A DNA stretch of 64,000 nucleotides from Istiophorus platypterus (lineage: Eukaryota; Chordata; Actinopteri; Istiophoriformes; Istiophoridae). Under the pieces are notes generated by a model. It saw nothing but the letters and a program-made list of their open reading frames with translations. It was not told the origin of the DNA and ran no database searches. This document shows positions 28,301 to 40,139 of this stretch, in pieces. The first letter of the stretch is position 1, and the number at the start of each line of letters is the position of its first letter. The position numbers and the translations under genes were made by a program. Location of the stretch: positions 4,673,501 to 4,737,500 of the forward strand of contig CM029123.1 of NCBI GenBank assembly GCA_016859345.1, in the 5' to 3' direction.

Positions 28301-29590
28301 ACCAGAAACTGAGGAGGCAAAATATGTTAAAAAGCAGCTTAGCTTCCACATTATTTGGCTCATTTCCAAACACAGAACATATCTGAAGTGTTAACATTAA
28401 ATTAAATGGAGCCACATGTGTTACCCTGAGAGGAATTCACTATAATGAGAAGTACGAGGGAGCAGCAAATTTACCAAACCTCATGAAGAGCACTCCTGCT
28501 GATTAGCTCAGAAGCTCTCATGAGGTCAGTAGAAGCTGTTACACACATCATACGTGTTGAATGATCTTGCAGAAGACGAGTTTTTTGTCCAAAGCCAATT
28601 TGTATAGATATGTTGACGTAAGAGAAAAAATAAACATTATCATGCTATTTAAGATATTTTTCTGTAGTAATGAAATTAATAGCAATAACAACAGAGTGCA
28701 ATATGGTCTGCATATGCTCTTGACAAAAAAATGGATGAAAAAATATCACAATTTTAATCTAGACATATTTCACCTCATTCTGATATATTGTTATGAAATG
28801 AATTCAATTCAACATGAAAGTAATTATATCTATTATATTCAAACAAAATGTTGTAAACCTTTGGCCATACTAATCACATCTTCTTTTATTCCGAGTGAAG
28901 ACTCTAGTTGGCCGTTTCGTTCCTTTCATATTTTATATGCTTATTATCTAATTTTCTTTTGAAGGCCTTGATTATGCCCAGACTGAAAATGAACAATAAT
29001 TGCTGCCCTACTGCTTACAAAGTCTACTGAACAGAAGAATAAAAGAGTAGTCTTTTCAATGGTCAATCAACAATGAAGTACATTAATCATTATCTTACAT
29101 TACAGTTTCTTGTTTTGTGCATGAAATATGGTTCTGGAAGAATTAAAATGTCTTTTACCCTCCCAATTATGCATGAGATTTGTATGGTTACTCTGAGACA
29201 TAATATGAACAACAAGCATAAAATAGAATTTACAAAGAGGAGAGTGCTTTGATCACATACTGTATGCCTTGAGGAGTCTTGCCTGAGAGTCTTTGATGTG
29301 AATCGGTGCATGAAAGACAGGTCCAATTGGCCTGAGGTGACCCTCAAATTTGCACTCTTTAATCATGTGTTCCATGTCAGGTGTATAAAAAAAATGATCC
29401 CTCGTGGTTTATAATTTCTTACCATTATTGTATGAGGCACATTTCCTGACAGAAGAGTGTGAAACAATTTGCTGCTCTTAAATATACTTTAGTTATTGCA
29501 CAAAAATACAACTGCTTTCTGTGAAAGACTTTGTAGAGGACAGAGACAGGATGGGAGGAAAAGCCCTAACAGTTGTTGTGTTAATACCTT
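25330..29590. other. Non-coding stretch, nothing recognised
   Basis: This is AT-rich DNA with T-runs at 25520-25540 and 26306-26323. A 133-codon frame at 28561-28962 is Asn/Ile/Tyr-rich and looks like chance. No exon was seen. Confidence 0.5.
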
Positions 29591-29990
29591 CATAAACACT
29601 GGGATTGTAGCACCTAATTACCATCAGATGGATGGAACGGAAAGGTCAGTCATAGCCTTTTTTAACCACGCTACCAACATGGCTCTAGGGATATTGATGT
29701 CAATCTGCCTATCCCTCAGTCCAGCATTTTAGTCCAGAGTGAAATATCTCAACAATGGGGATGGGCTGAATGGATTTCCATTATATTTGGTTTAGCCATA
29801 CTGAATCCTCAGAGGATGAATCCTAATGAGTTTTTTGCCTGACATTTCAACAAGCACTAACAACCGACTGAAATTTTCACCTGTCCAACACTTTATTTCT
29901 TGATAGGATACTTCAAGAATATATTATCAATTTCCCATCATCCTCATCTGAATTTTCAGGTTAACGCTAATATATCATAATGAGAGTGTA
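29590..29990 (+). repeat. Percomorph 'GAAATATCTCAACA' repeat, copy 1
   Basis: It carries AGTCCAGAGTGAAATATCTC, AACAATGG...TGGATTTCC, TTATATTTGGTTTAG and CTCAGAGGATGAATCCTAAT. These follow the order of a very abundant percomorph repeat. A second copy lies at 35490-35970. This copy is truncated and diverged. Confidence 0.75.
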
Positions 29991-30399
29991 ATGTTTGTGA
30001 CACAGTTGTACTAAAATGTTAAATGTTACCATATAAATATAGTAACTGTTAGCATCAGGTTTAAAGTAAAAATGGTAGTTGATCCTAAACATCATCAATT
30101 GCAGGAATCTTAACATCCTATCAAGAAAGCTGAGCCTGACATAGTGTAACTAAGATAAAATTGGAAGCTAAGCTGGACAAAATTCATTTATAGTTTTTCC
30201 TGAAGTCATTGATTATTTGGCCACAGCTTATTGTGGATAGTACAACAAGTATAATGACATTGATATGTCAAATGACATAAATATATTATCACCTTATAAA
30301 GTTGATATGACAAACATTTAACTAACTGTTGCTTATTTACGCACCCAGGAGGCATGAAGAAAAATTAGCATTCATTCTTTTTCTCTCCACCTACTCCTG

Positions 30400-30690
30400 A
30401 GAAAAATATCTGGCTCTTTAACTTCTAGATGTTCAACTCTCCAGTTAGCTGCTAATTTTATCTGTCAGCTGTTTGGTGCTGGAGAAGTAGTATACATTAG
30501 TTTTATCTGAGCTTTTTCATTAAAAATAGCTGTCAGCTTTATCTGGAAACAAGGATGAGTGCAGCTAAAATAACGAGCTGAAAGATATGGAAATGGTAAT
30601 GCTAAGATGAGGGGCATGGTTGCATCAGGTGCTAAGCTGTCTGTGGGTTTGTTACTACAAGGGGAACATTTCATGTTAGACAGTCATGTG
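30400..30690 (+). repeat. Percomorph dispersed repeat, copy 3
   Basis: It shares GGCTCTTTAACTTCTAGATG, GTTTGGTGCTGGAGAAGTAG, ATCTGAGCTTTTTCATT and GAGCTGAAAGAT with the copies at 24060 and 25085. It directly precedes the non-LTR relic at 30700. Confidence 0.6.
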
Positions 30691-30699
30691 ATCCATTGG

Positions 30700-31400
30700 T
30701 AATTTTAAAATGCAGCTTTAATCTCTATATTTCCAGCCATTCTGGCCTTCCAGCACCTCTCTGCTGAGACCAAATTAATCCAGGCAAACCCGCTGCACAA
30801 GGTGTTCTTCAACCACCTTGCTACTATGTCCACTAGAATGTTTTTTTGAATTGCTGCCACGATGAGCACCAACCATAATTTGGTCAGTATTCCCTGTCTG
30901 AGGTCCAATTAAACTTCCCCAACCACATAAAAGAAAAGGTTTGATCTCAGTGTAGTTGTTCCAGATAGAGTCCTCCACCAGGCCCTATAAGCAACCTCTC
31001 ATTTGACTTATGGGCTTACCAGGCCTGTTTGGCAGTGAGCCACATTGTCCAGTGTATCTCACTACCAGATGGTGATCAGTTCACAGTATTTTTCCTCTTT
31101 AGTGGCATGTGCAGAACATTTGACCCATGGTTATGAAACAGCTACAGTACAAGTTTTGTTGGTACCAGTGTTGAAGTATGGTAACTTTTTAGTCGCCAAT
31201 CCATGGCTAGCAATAAAGTCCAACTGCAACACATCAGTCAGGCTCAGATCACCTCCCAATAAGTGCCTGGCAAATTATGTTCCAACAATACCACTATGAC
31301 TGGTTCAACAAAGTCTACAAGAATGTTTCCATGATCAGGAACAACGGGGTCCCCCAAGAATGATGCTCTCTTGGGATATGCTGGTGGCCAATTATCCCTT
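30700..31400 (-). mobile_element. RTE-like non-LTR retrotransposon relic (endonuclease region)
   Basis: Read on the minus strand, the segment shows a decayed series that matches the C-terminal endonuclease region of the RTE-like element often annotated as 'craniofacial development protein 2-like'. Near 31195-31230 there is LQLDFIASHGL, which fits the family's LLLDFCASHGL. At about 31060-31081 there is TDHHLVV, which fits SDHHLVV. After it come a NRPGKP-like stretch and EDSIW. Stops and frame changes break the reading throughout, and no catalytic reverse transcriptase part is visible. The element is dead, 5' and 3' truncated, and old. The family assignment is from memory of its motifs; a translated search against RTE elements would decide. 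Confidence 0.6.
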
Positions 31401-31546
31401 AGCTTTACCAGACCATGCTAAATAAGCAACACCTGGCAACGATCTTATGGGCCAACAGCAGGAAGGAGAATTATGTGTCTTATTCTCATAACTGTGGCAT
31501 GTCTTTCAATGGGTCATGCTAACTCTGCACTTGTAACCTCCATATG

Positions 31547-31607
31547 TATATGAAGACAAGCAGTTCAAGGCTCCTTTTATATGAAGACAAGCAGTTCAAG
31601 GCTCCTT
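31547..31607. repeat. Tandem duplication of a 31-bp unit
   Basis: A unit starting TATATGAAGACAAGC is present twice, at 31547-31577 and 31578-31607. The second copy lacks only its last T. No difference is seen within the shared 30 bases, so the duplication is recent. Confidence 0.95.
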
Positions 31608-31609
31608 AA

Positions 31610-32860
31610 GATTCTTTGATAAACTTAGATTGTAATAAATTCACTTTACACACCTCTCTTTAAATCTAACTGAGAGTAACAGAAAAATTATCCCGCTGGA
31701 CTAGCTACTGTAGCTGAATCCATGGAGAATCAGTTTCTGGGGCAGCTTTATGGCTAATCAACCAAACTCCACTCTTACTACTGCTGTGTATAAATGATAA
31801 ATTGATAGCAACTCACAGCCTCACACATGTAAACAAACTAGTTTTAAGGATGAGAAGGCAGCAACCTGGTTAGCCTTCCTAATTAGTCTCCCTAATCAGA
31901 GTACCAATTTGAGTTTAATTAAGTATACAACATAAAATTCCACCAATTCTGACTTGTCAGGGGACAACAGGGCTAACCTTAGTCACAGTAGCAAAACAGA
32001 AACCCTATAACAAAAGTGGCCTCCTTACACCAAAGCAGTACAGCATATCAACAAAAATAACATTAGTTCTCTTAACTCTCTTGCGTTCTAGAAAAAAATA
32101 AGCATTTTGGCCATAACATGCTCCCTGTCACTATTTCTCAGGAACAGAAACAAAAGGCATGAAGTAGATCCGTAAGAGGGATAAAAAGTCAATTCAACTT
32201 CAGATTTACTTTTCAGCCTTCATCTTTATCTAGCCTTGCTCTGTATGTGCCAATTCTTGAGACATATTGCATTTTTATACCATTCTTCTGACATATTTTG
32301 ATATACATGATCATTGTTACCAAGAGCTGGTGAGACTTAACCTTTATAAGCAGTAGGAGACACTTCAGCTTTTGGGGGGGGGGGGGGGGTGTCTGTGACC
32401 CAGAGAGAAAAATCACCAAACTAAATAAAGTAGTACATTATGGTTACAGTAATAACCTAAACAGAGGATAAATGTGTCAGTATTCTTCCCTATATCTTTG
32501 GACCATTTTAGAACATTTTTGCGTAGATTATAATTAAAAAAAAAAAAACAACTTACACATAGTACCTAAATCTTGACATGGTATATGCAAATTGTTATCT
32601 GTCTGTAAACTGAATTACATTGCTCTTGCTGCATAGACATTCCTGTGTGATTTAATAGGGTCTTCTTATTTCTATATGGAGATAGAATTTGAAGACAAAT
32701 AGGATTTAAGGAAATATATTACCTCTGTCCCTCTCTGAATACAAAGGGCAGACCTTAGTGCTATCACAAAGAAAACAGCTTAGCGGCAGTGCATTTGTTT
32801 TCCATTCAGTGAGAGAAGCACTTTGTCTTTCCAATCGTTACCTGTCTGTGAATCAGTTGC
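31610..32860. other. Non-coding stretch with G16 and A12 runs
   Basis: No gene was seen. It contains a 16-G run at 32374-32389 and an A-run at 32537-32548. The last 100 bases become more even in composition, leading into the island that is duplicated next. Confidence 0.5.
32374..32389. repeat. Poly(G) run of 16
   Basis: This is an uninterrupted G tract, able to form a quadruplex and prone to sequencing or length error. Confidence 0.95.
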
Positions 32861-32978
32861 TCCATTAAGGAGGGCCTAAAGAGGGAGGTGCTGTCTAGGG
32901 CTAAATTGCAATTAGTCGGCCTGCAAGTGAGGTTGGCACCAGTTAACTTGGGATATTGGAGTGCAAGGGCCCCATAAT

Positions 32979-33604
32979 CAGGCTTTGGTCATGTAGAACA
33001 ATGCATAAAATTAAATTGACATTAATGAATAATTGTGTAATGAAAATGGAGGAGTAGAGTTAATTGCATGTTACAGTGAGTGTAATGCCCAGATAACCTT
33101 GTGTCTAATGCTATTCTTAGTCTGACTGCCGAGGCTCTCACCGTGTCTCCTCTCGGCAGGAAGTCATTAAAGCTAGGGAGTAGATAATGCCCGTGTGCCG
33201 AAACTCAGAGAAGCTACGATTTGCAATGACTCTCTTTCACGGGCTTTTTTTCTTAAGTGGGCTATGCTGAAGTCATTTGTACACAGTCTGTATGAAATTA
33301 AAGGTCACCAGTGCTACACACTTACAGTATATCTGGATGGGCTTTTAGAGTGGGGCCTACTCACCGAAAGTGTGGGGGGGGCTGTCACACAGTAGAAGAA
33401 CAGTAGAAATTTGCCACAAATGAAGAGGACTTGAGTGACAGCTGCTCAGGCTAATTTTTAAATGAACCCATTTTGAAGCATGCCTTTCATTTAAAATTGA
33501 TTCCAACAATTAGATGCTTTGTTCACTTGAGTTTCACTCCCATTAACTGACTTAAAGACTTATAAAACCTTAATTTTTTTCAAAATGTCATTGGCTTCAC
33601 TTTT
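32979..33604. repeat. Tandem duplication, unit 1 (626 bp)
   Basis: The unit begins CAGGCTTTGGTCATG and is followed directly by a second copy at 33605. The only difference found by eye is one extra G in CTCTCGGCAGG near 33158. The content is enhancer-like: TTAAATTGACATTAATG, GAGTTAATTGCATG, a CTCTCACCGTGTCTCC stretch and CACTTACAGTATATC. A 66-codon open frame at 33195-33395 sits identically in both copies but has no domain, and I do not regard it as coding. Confidence 0.97.
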
Positions 33605-34229
33605 CAGGCTTTGGTCATGTAGAACAATGCATAAAATTAAATTGACATTAATGAATAATTGTGTAATGAAAATGGAGGAGTAGAGTTAATTGCATGTTAC
33701 AGTGAGTGTAATGCCCAGATAACCTTGTGTCTAATGCTATTCTTAGTCTGACTGCCGAGGCTCTCACCGTGTCTCCTCTCGCAGGAAGTCATTAAAGCTA
33801 GGGAGTAGATAATGCCCGTGTGCCGAAACTCAGAGAAGCTACGATTTGCAATGACTCTCTTTCACGGGCTTTTTTTCTTAAGTGGGCTATGCTGAAGTCA
33901 TTTGTACACAGTCTGTATGAAATTAAAGGTCACCAGTGCTACACACTTACAGTATATCTGGATGGGCTTTTAGAGTGGGGCCTACTCACCGAAAGTGTGG
34001 GGGGGGCTGTCACACAGTAGAAGAACAGTAGAAATTTGCCACAAATGAAGAGGACTTGAGTGACAGCTGCTCAGGCTAATTTTTAAATGAACCCATTTTG
34101 AAGCATGCCTTTCATTTAAAATTGATTCCAACAATTAGATGCTTTGTTCACTTGAGTTTCACTCCCATTAACTGACTTAAAGACTTATAAAACCTTAATT
34201 TTTTTCAAAATGTCATTGGCTTCACTTTT
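33605..34229. repeat. Tandem duplication, unit 2 (625 bp)
   Basis: This is a near-identical second copy of the preceding unit, with CTCTCGCAGG in place of CTCTCGGCAGG. It ends at the CACTTTT that also closes unit 1. Confidence 0.97.
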
Positions 34230-34254
34230 CAGGCTTTGGTCATGTAGAACAATG
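34230..34254. repeat. 25-base start of a third duplication copy
   Basis: The first 25 bases of the unit appear a third time and then break off into unrelated sequence (GGTCAAAAGAC). The duplicated blocks are thus flanked by a 25-base direct repeat. It could have mediated unequal exchange, mark an abandoned third round of copying, or be an assembly join. Confidence 0.95.
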
Positions 34255-34678
34255 GGTCAAAAGACATACGGCAGACATTTAGTATATTATGACATTACCT
34301 ATGTCAACCTGAGGGTCAGGTTTTCTATGAATTCCTCAATAATAACTTCTGTGGTAATTACTACTTCACACCTCTAAAAACCTTTTAAAATATACTAAGG
34401 GGGGGGGTCACACTTTACAGTTTTAGTAGCCTGTAAATTCCTAATATAGACAGTTTTCATTAGTTACAATTTTTAATTAAATGCTAAGATAGACATTGAC
34501 TATAGTCATTAGTTAATGTACAGCAGGTCAGCTGAACATGCAAAAATGGGTAATTTGTCTACAGTTAGTCAGCAATTCAACATGTGTGGAGAATAATATT
34601 TGCAATAATGAATGATAGATGAATATTTACTTGGGTTTAGGTGGCGAACCTCTTTCTAGGAATCTCATTTATCTAATT

Positions 34679-34819
<141 letters not shown>

Positions 34820-35489
34820 ACTGTGTATTATTACAGATAAAAAGATATGCCAGCGGGATTCTGAGAGACCAAGATGAGCTTGAGAAATGTAAGTTCATCT
34901 TCAAACCTTTCTAGTTCTAGGAAAGATATCTGTTGTGCCATAAATTCATATTTTGGGCCCATAAACTCACATTATGCCACTCTGCACTCTGCACTTTCTT
35001 GTAGGATGCACTGGTCAGTAAATCGTGGTTAGTTGCTACTTTGATGATCAGAGTATATGTGCATGTAATCCAAAGAAGGGAATATATGGTCACCAAAAAT
35101 AAAAGCAAAATACCAGAAATTTTCTGCAGTCATCTTCATTGAGTTTCGTGCTTGAGCTTCCTGCTGCAAGGGGGCTATGGTTAACACTGATCAGTTTTTT
35201 TCTGGTTTAAGATAATGAATGGACTTTCAACAGCTGTTTAATATCCTACACATTATTATTTACTCTATTGTAACAGGCTGAACATTTTCCAAAAAAAGGT
35301 GTAACAGAGTCAGCATTGTGAGATGATTTGGTATTTCAAGGGTCTACATTTCCATAAAGGCAGATTGCATCAGTTGTCTTTTTGTTTTAATTTAGATTAA
35401 CACAGTGTTGTATCCATTTCCTTGAAGTTTTCTGGGTGTGGAAATACCAGGTCATTTATTAGAAAGATGGAATCGCTATGTTAAAAGAA

Positions 35490-35970
35490 TACTGATAGTG
35501 GACCTTGTTAGCCATGCTAACAACGTTGCTTTAGGGATGGCAATCAGTCAGCCTGCCACTTTGATCCAGACTGAAATATCTCAACACCTATTGGATGGAT
35601 TGACATTAAATTTGGTGCAGACACTTATGTTCCCCTCTGAAGAATTTTAATAGCCTTGGTGATTCTTTAACTTTTCCTCAAATACCATTATCTGTTAAAA
35701 CTTCAATTTGTCCAGTATGTAGCTTTATGACCAAATACCTGCAAAACTAAGGAAATTCACATCTGTCCCTGTTGTATTTTGTTTAGTGCTAGTTAGAAAA
35801 TGTTAGCATGCTAACACAATTAAATATAATTGTGAAGACAGCAAATATTATATTACACCTGCTAAACATTATTATGTATTAATTGTCATGTTATCTTGTT
35901 AGCATGCCAACATTGGCATTACATTAGTCATTACTCAAAAATAAAAATAAAGAAAAAGAATGTGTTACAT
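35490..35970 (+). repeat. Percomorph 'GAAATATCTCAACA' repeat, copy 2
   Basis: It holds CCACTTTGATCCAGACTG, AAATATCTCAACACCTATTG, GGATGGATTGACATTAAATT, TTATGACCAAATACCTGCAA, TTTAGTGCTAGTTAG and TGTTAGCATGCTAACA, ending near GTTAGCATGCCAACATTGGC. This is nearly the full order of an abundant percomorph repeat. It is the best preserved interspersed repeat of the window. Confidence 0.85.
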
Positions 35971-36371
35971 ATATTGTGAAAAAAAGGAATTTCATGGTTC
36001 TTCTTACGTTATCAATAAAAATCTTAGATTTTTAAGGACAAAAGGAGGACTTCATAGATTTATACAATTCATACAATTATTCAGATTTTGAATCAGAGCC
36101 CAGCACTTCAGTTTACAAAATTAAAAACGTTGTCATTCATATTTACAAGGTTTTTTCCCCAATACAGCCATGAGGCAAATGTCTAGCCACAACAGTAGTG
36201 CCATGTATTATGATACTTCCACTACTAGATGCCAAAATCCCAAAATTTCAGATCTTAATGATAGGCAATTAAAAGAAACACGCTGAAATCTAGAAACCCT
36301 GAGGAATAACCTGGAACCTTTACAGAGCCTGTGCAGACACCAGCATTTGTTAAAATGAGAACATTTACCAT

Positions 36372-36743
36372 CTAGAAGCTATAAGGCTTTAGCATGTGAC
36401 TGAAACAAGCCTTTGGATTTCGATCGTCCTCTTTGCCCAGATCAGAGCTCCATTGAATACTGGAGTCAAAAACATGTAAGATGCTAAAGGAGTATCTTTT
36501 TGGACAAAGATAAAGTAAGGGCCCCTGCAGAAGTAGCATCAATAAGCATGATATCATCGTATTTGGTTTCATATGGCCATGCTCTACAGGAATACTGTCT
36601 ACTTTAAGCTGTGGCCTAGATAGACTAACCCTAGATATGTCAGTGTTATCATTTTTGATAGTTTTACATTTCAGTGGAATGGCTTTTACCCCATATTGGG
36701 AGAGATCAAAGATTTCTGTTGAATTACAGACATTGACCTGCAT
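36372..36743 (-). other. Unrecognised 123-codon open frame
   Basis: The minus-strand frame is open for 123 codons in AT-rich DNA, with a mixed, protein-like composition and one hydrophobic stretch at about residues 85-98. It starts MQVNVCNSTEIFDLSQYG. I see no motif, no splice signals that would make it an exon, and no neighbour suggesting a role. It may be a transposon-derived fragment or chance. Confidence 0.2.
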
Positions 36744-36744
36744 T

Positions 36745-38950
36745 TTGATCTATCATGGCATGATGTAATGCCTTATTGTACGTGTTTGGTTTCATTATCA
36801 ATGGCAGTGACAAGGCAGTGTGTCCATGAACAAGCCCTCTCTTGTATAGAGGAACAGTTGCCCTGTTTCATTGGTGAGAGAAGCCAGATGACACCCTGGA
36901 GGAAGGAGGCCAATGAACCTACATTCCTCACTTTTATCCGCTAACTAGGAGTTTCCCAAAGTGGAATCCCTTGAGATTTGACAAGGAATTTGCTTGAAGA
37001 AGGATCTTGATGTGCTCATTGCATGGAGTTTGAATGTTGTCACCTGTTGTCACCAGTGAAGGGTTTAAATATGTAGATCAAATCGTAATCAGTGTCTACA
37101 CACATTATGTAACACGTTGGACATGTTTTACAATGATCACCATTGTAATGTAAGTCACAAACAAAAGTCCCTCTACATACAGAGATGATTGCAGTAATTA
37201 AATTTGCCAAAGGCTGTTCATTTGATTTATCTGAAATGATTATTCCCTACTTTTCACACAGTGTAAACATTTATGCACCTTTCTGTTCTTCCTGACAGCT
37301 ACTACTTGCTACTTTAAAAGTGCCTGAGTCAACTATTGTCTGTTACAACTAAACCAATATATTTCATGGCCCCTTCTCTCAACTCTTATCAGCTACCTTT
37401 ATCACAGAATACCACATAACCCACTTTACCTGAATATCCGTTGTGTGTATTTTAGATGAATATTGGACATATACTGTATTTTCTCCATGTTAGACAAACT
37501 GGCTTTTAAATCAGATAGAAGCTGAAAGCCATCTAGACATAGCCACAGTTGTTTTGGCTTACCTGGAATTTACACTCAACAAATCACGTTGTGTAAACAT
37601 GTTAAAATTATATACTTTCAGGCAAGGCAAGCTTAAGTGGACTCAAAAGTAGATTACACAGTTGGGGTTCATAAGTGTGGCTCTTAAGTCCTAAACGAAC
37701 AAATCAAGATGTGATTGAACTGAGACTTTCAGCGTTAATTCAAGGGGGTTTAACAAAATATCACATTAACAGTGAGGAATTTAAGCCATTTTTATACGTA
37801 GTCCCTCATTTTCAGCGGCTCAAAAGTAATTAGACAATTGACTGACAGCTTCATGTTCAGATGTGGCCTATTCCCTCATTATTTCATGATAAGTTAAGAA
37901 GATAAAAGTTCTAGAGGATTAAAGTGGCTGTAAATCTTAAACCGTTAATGTAATATTTGTGAAACCCCTTGAATTAAAGCTGCAAGTCTAGACTTCAATC
38001 ACATCTTAATGGTTTCATTTCATATCAATTGTGACGGTGTACAGTTGTTGTAGGAGTTTTAATCATCCTGATTGTCTCATGGACTAATTTTAACGGCACG
38101 ATTATATCAAACATGACAGATATGGCTGGACAGGTCCTGGACAGGTCCTGGACAGGTCCTGGACAGGTCCTGGACAGGTCCTTGAACTTAATATTGCTCC
38201 CTGAAATAAGTACAGTAAACTCCCAACATGGAAGTTACCTTGCCTGCATAAAATACATTAAGTCTTAGAGTGATAAGGGTTTTTCTTTTTGTTTTGTTTT
38301 TTTTTTATTTTTTTGTTAAGAAAAGTGTTAATCTGATGTCTTGAAAGGGTTGAGTTTGTCCATCCTACACAAAAACATAATAAGTCTCCATGATGAAAGA
38401 CGAAAGTGGTAGAAAGTTGAGTTTCTTTCTGTATACCACCTAATGCCAGTGGCAGCTCTCTCTGCAATGTTGCCATCCACAATTATAACAACATTAAAAA
38501 GGTCAGTAAAAAAAAATCTGATAAGTACTCTTTATTTTCTTCTCTATACGATCAAACACTTCAAAATTACCACAAACATATCTTAAGGATTAATGTACTG
38601 CATGTTTTTATTACTTACTGGCCGACAGACCTTACTTACTGTCGTAAAGAAATGACAATATGTGCAGGTTAAGATGTATCAACTAATTTATGCAACTTTA
38701 TTGAAAATTTGTGTGTATGCACCACCAGAACACAATTAACAACTGACATGAGGATCAAAAGGTTATTACCTGTACTCTAAGCCCCATTCTTGATTCGGAG
38801 CCCCAGTCAAAATGCAGTTTTAAGACCTTCATTCATTCAATTTTGTGCATATGTGTTCCATATATATAAAATTTGTGCTTAATCAAATTATCACACAAGT
38901 TTGGGACCTGTATTTTTCCAACATGGAAAAACACATACTACAAATTGCAC
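36745..38950. other. Non-coding stretch, nothing recognised apart from a minisatellite
   Basis: No exon was seen. It contains the 11-bp minisatellite at 38126 and a T-rich run at 38280-38315. Sequence around 37660-38060 is balanced but not distinctive. Confidence 0.45.
38126..38180. repeat. Minisatellite: five perfect copies of CTGGACAGGTC
   Basis: Five identical 11-bp units run head to tail with no mismatch, then break into CTTGAAC. The perfection implies recent expansion. Confidence 0.98.
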
Positions 38951-39150
38951 AGAGAGTGTTAGAAAAGGGGTCGTTTAGGGTGGCAGCATTTTGTTTTTGC
39001 CCCGAGCCCCCCTCACAGGTTAATCTGGCCTTGTATATTTGTGATAAGCTAATATTGGCTGGCAGATTTATTAGTCGGGCTCTACTTTTGAGTGTCCCAA
39101 TTGTGTCTCCCCTTGGGGGTTTACAGGATAGTAAATCATACTGATTGAAA
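38950..39150. promoter_or_regulatory. Strong candidate conserved non-coding element
   Basis: A unique, balanced block holds GTTAATCTGGCC, GTGATAAGCTAATATTGGC and AGATTTATTAGTCGGGC. Both strands are open for about 100 codons, as often happens in constrained non-coding DNA that lacks AT-rich stops. Neither frame shows a domain or splice signals. A regulatory role is inferred. Confidence 0.38.
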
Positions 39151-40139
39151 ACTCTTGGTATCACCTTATGTTTGCAGCTGCACATGAGCATCAAATACAT
39201 TTGCGAAACCATTACTCAGATATTTATTTAATATTGGAATAGAATTAACCTTTCACTCAGTCATTAATGCAATGTGTCCATACACTGTACACTGACAAGA
39301 GTCTTTTGGTCAATCTGTCTGATGCAATATTTCATCCATTTTTAAAGCCGTTATCAGGCAGCTACTGTACATCAAAGGGGCCCACCAGTGGTCTTTAGAC
39401 TGACCGCCTGCTGGTGTCCACATTGTTTTTAATAGGGTCTTCACAGCAGGCAGCGATACAACCATTTGTGTTGCTCAGCCCTCTCCGTAGACTCCCATAT
39501 GTCAACTGGTTCCTCTCTACATCTAAAACGATACAGAGGTTTCTGTCGAGGGTTGTGTTTTTGTTTCAAAAGGACCCATGTACATGACTAGGTCACAGCT
39601 GAGCAAAACAAACTACACTATAGTGGATTCTGAGGTAAATTTTACTTATTCTGTCTTCATTATAGCTTTTCTGACGGATTCAAGTGCTTACAAACCCTTA
39701 ACAGTTGTGTGATTCAGTTACAACAATGTTCTTACTTTTGGGAGATTTCATTAGACTGACAGAATCAAAATGTATGTGAGCAGTATGAAATATTAGGGCT
39801 TCCTTAAGTGGCCTTACCTTTGTGCAAAAAAACTACAGGCTTCACTCTCAATATGAACAGCACATTGCTGTGAGTTCTGAATATGCACTTTGATCCAGTC
39901 AACTGCAGACTTTCTATTGCCTGAAGCCGATTTTCTAAATGTCATAACTTATGCTGATCTACATAAATAGATAAATCCAAACTGATCAGGTGGTTAAATT
40001 GTTGATGTCAACTGATAATTTCTATGTACATCAAATAAATTAAAAAGTCAGGGCTTAAAGTCTTCATAAGCCTGCATAAACTTTTGCAGCACATTGACAC
40101 TTGGGGCTGTGCTGACTTACCTGTCTGAAAGGGAGCAAT

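Noticed and set aside
28561..28962. 133-codon plus-strand frame
   Set aside because: It is rich in Asn, Ile and Tyr as expected from AT-rich chance sequence, with no motif.
33195..34020. Two identical 66-codon frames as a duplicated gene
   Set aside because: They are identical only because the whole 625-bp block is duplicated. No domain, codon bias, splice sites or Kozak context supports coding.
38845..39212. Open frames of about 100 codons on both strands as genes
   Set aside because: Both strands being open in the same block, without splice signals or domains, suits a constrained non-coding element better than a gene.
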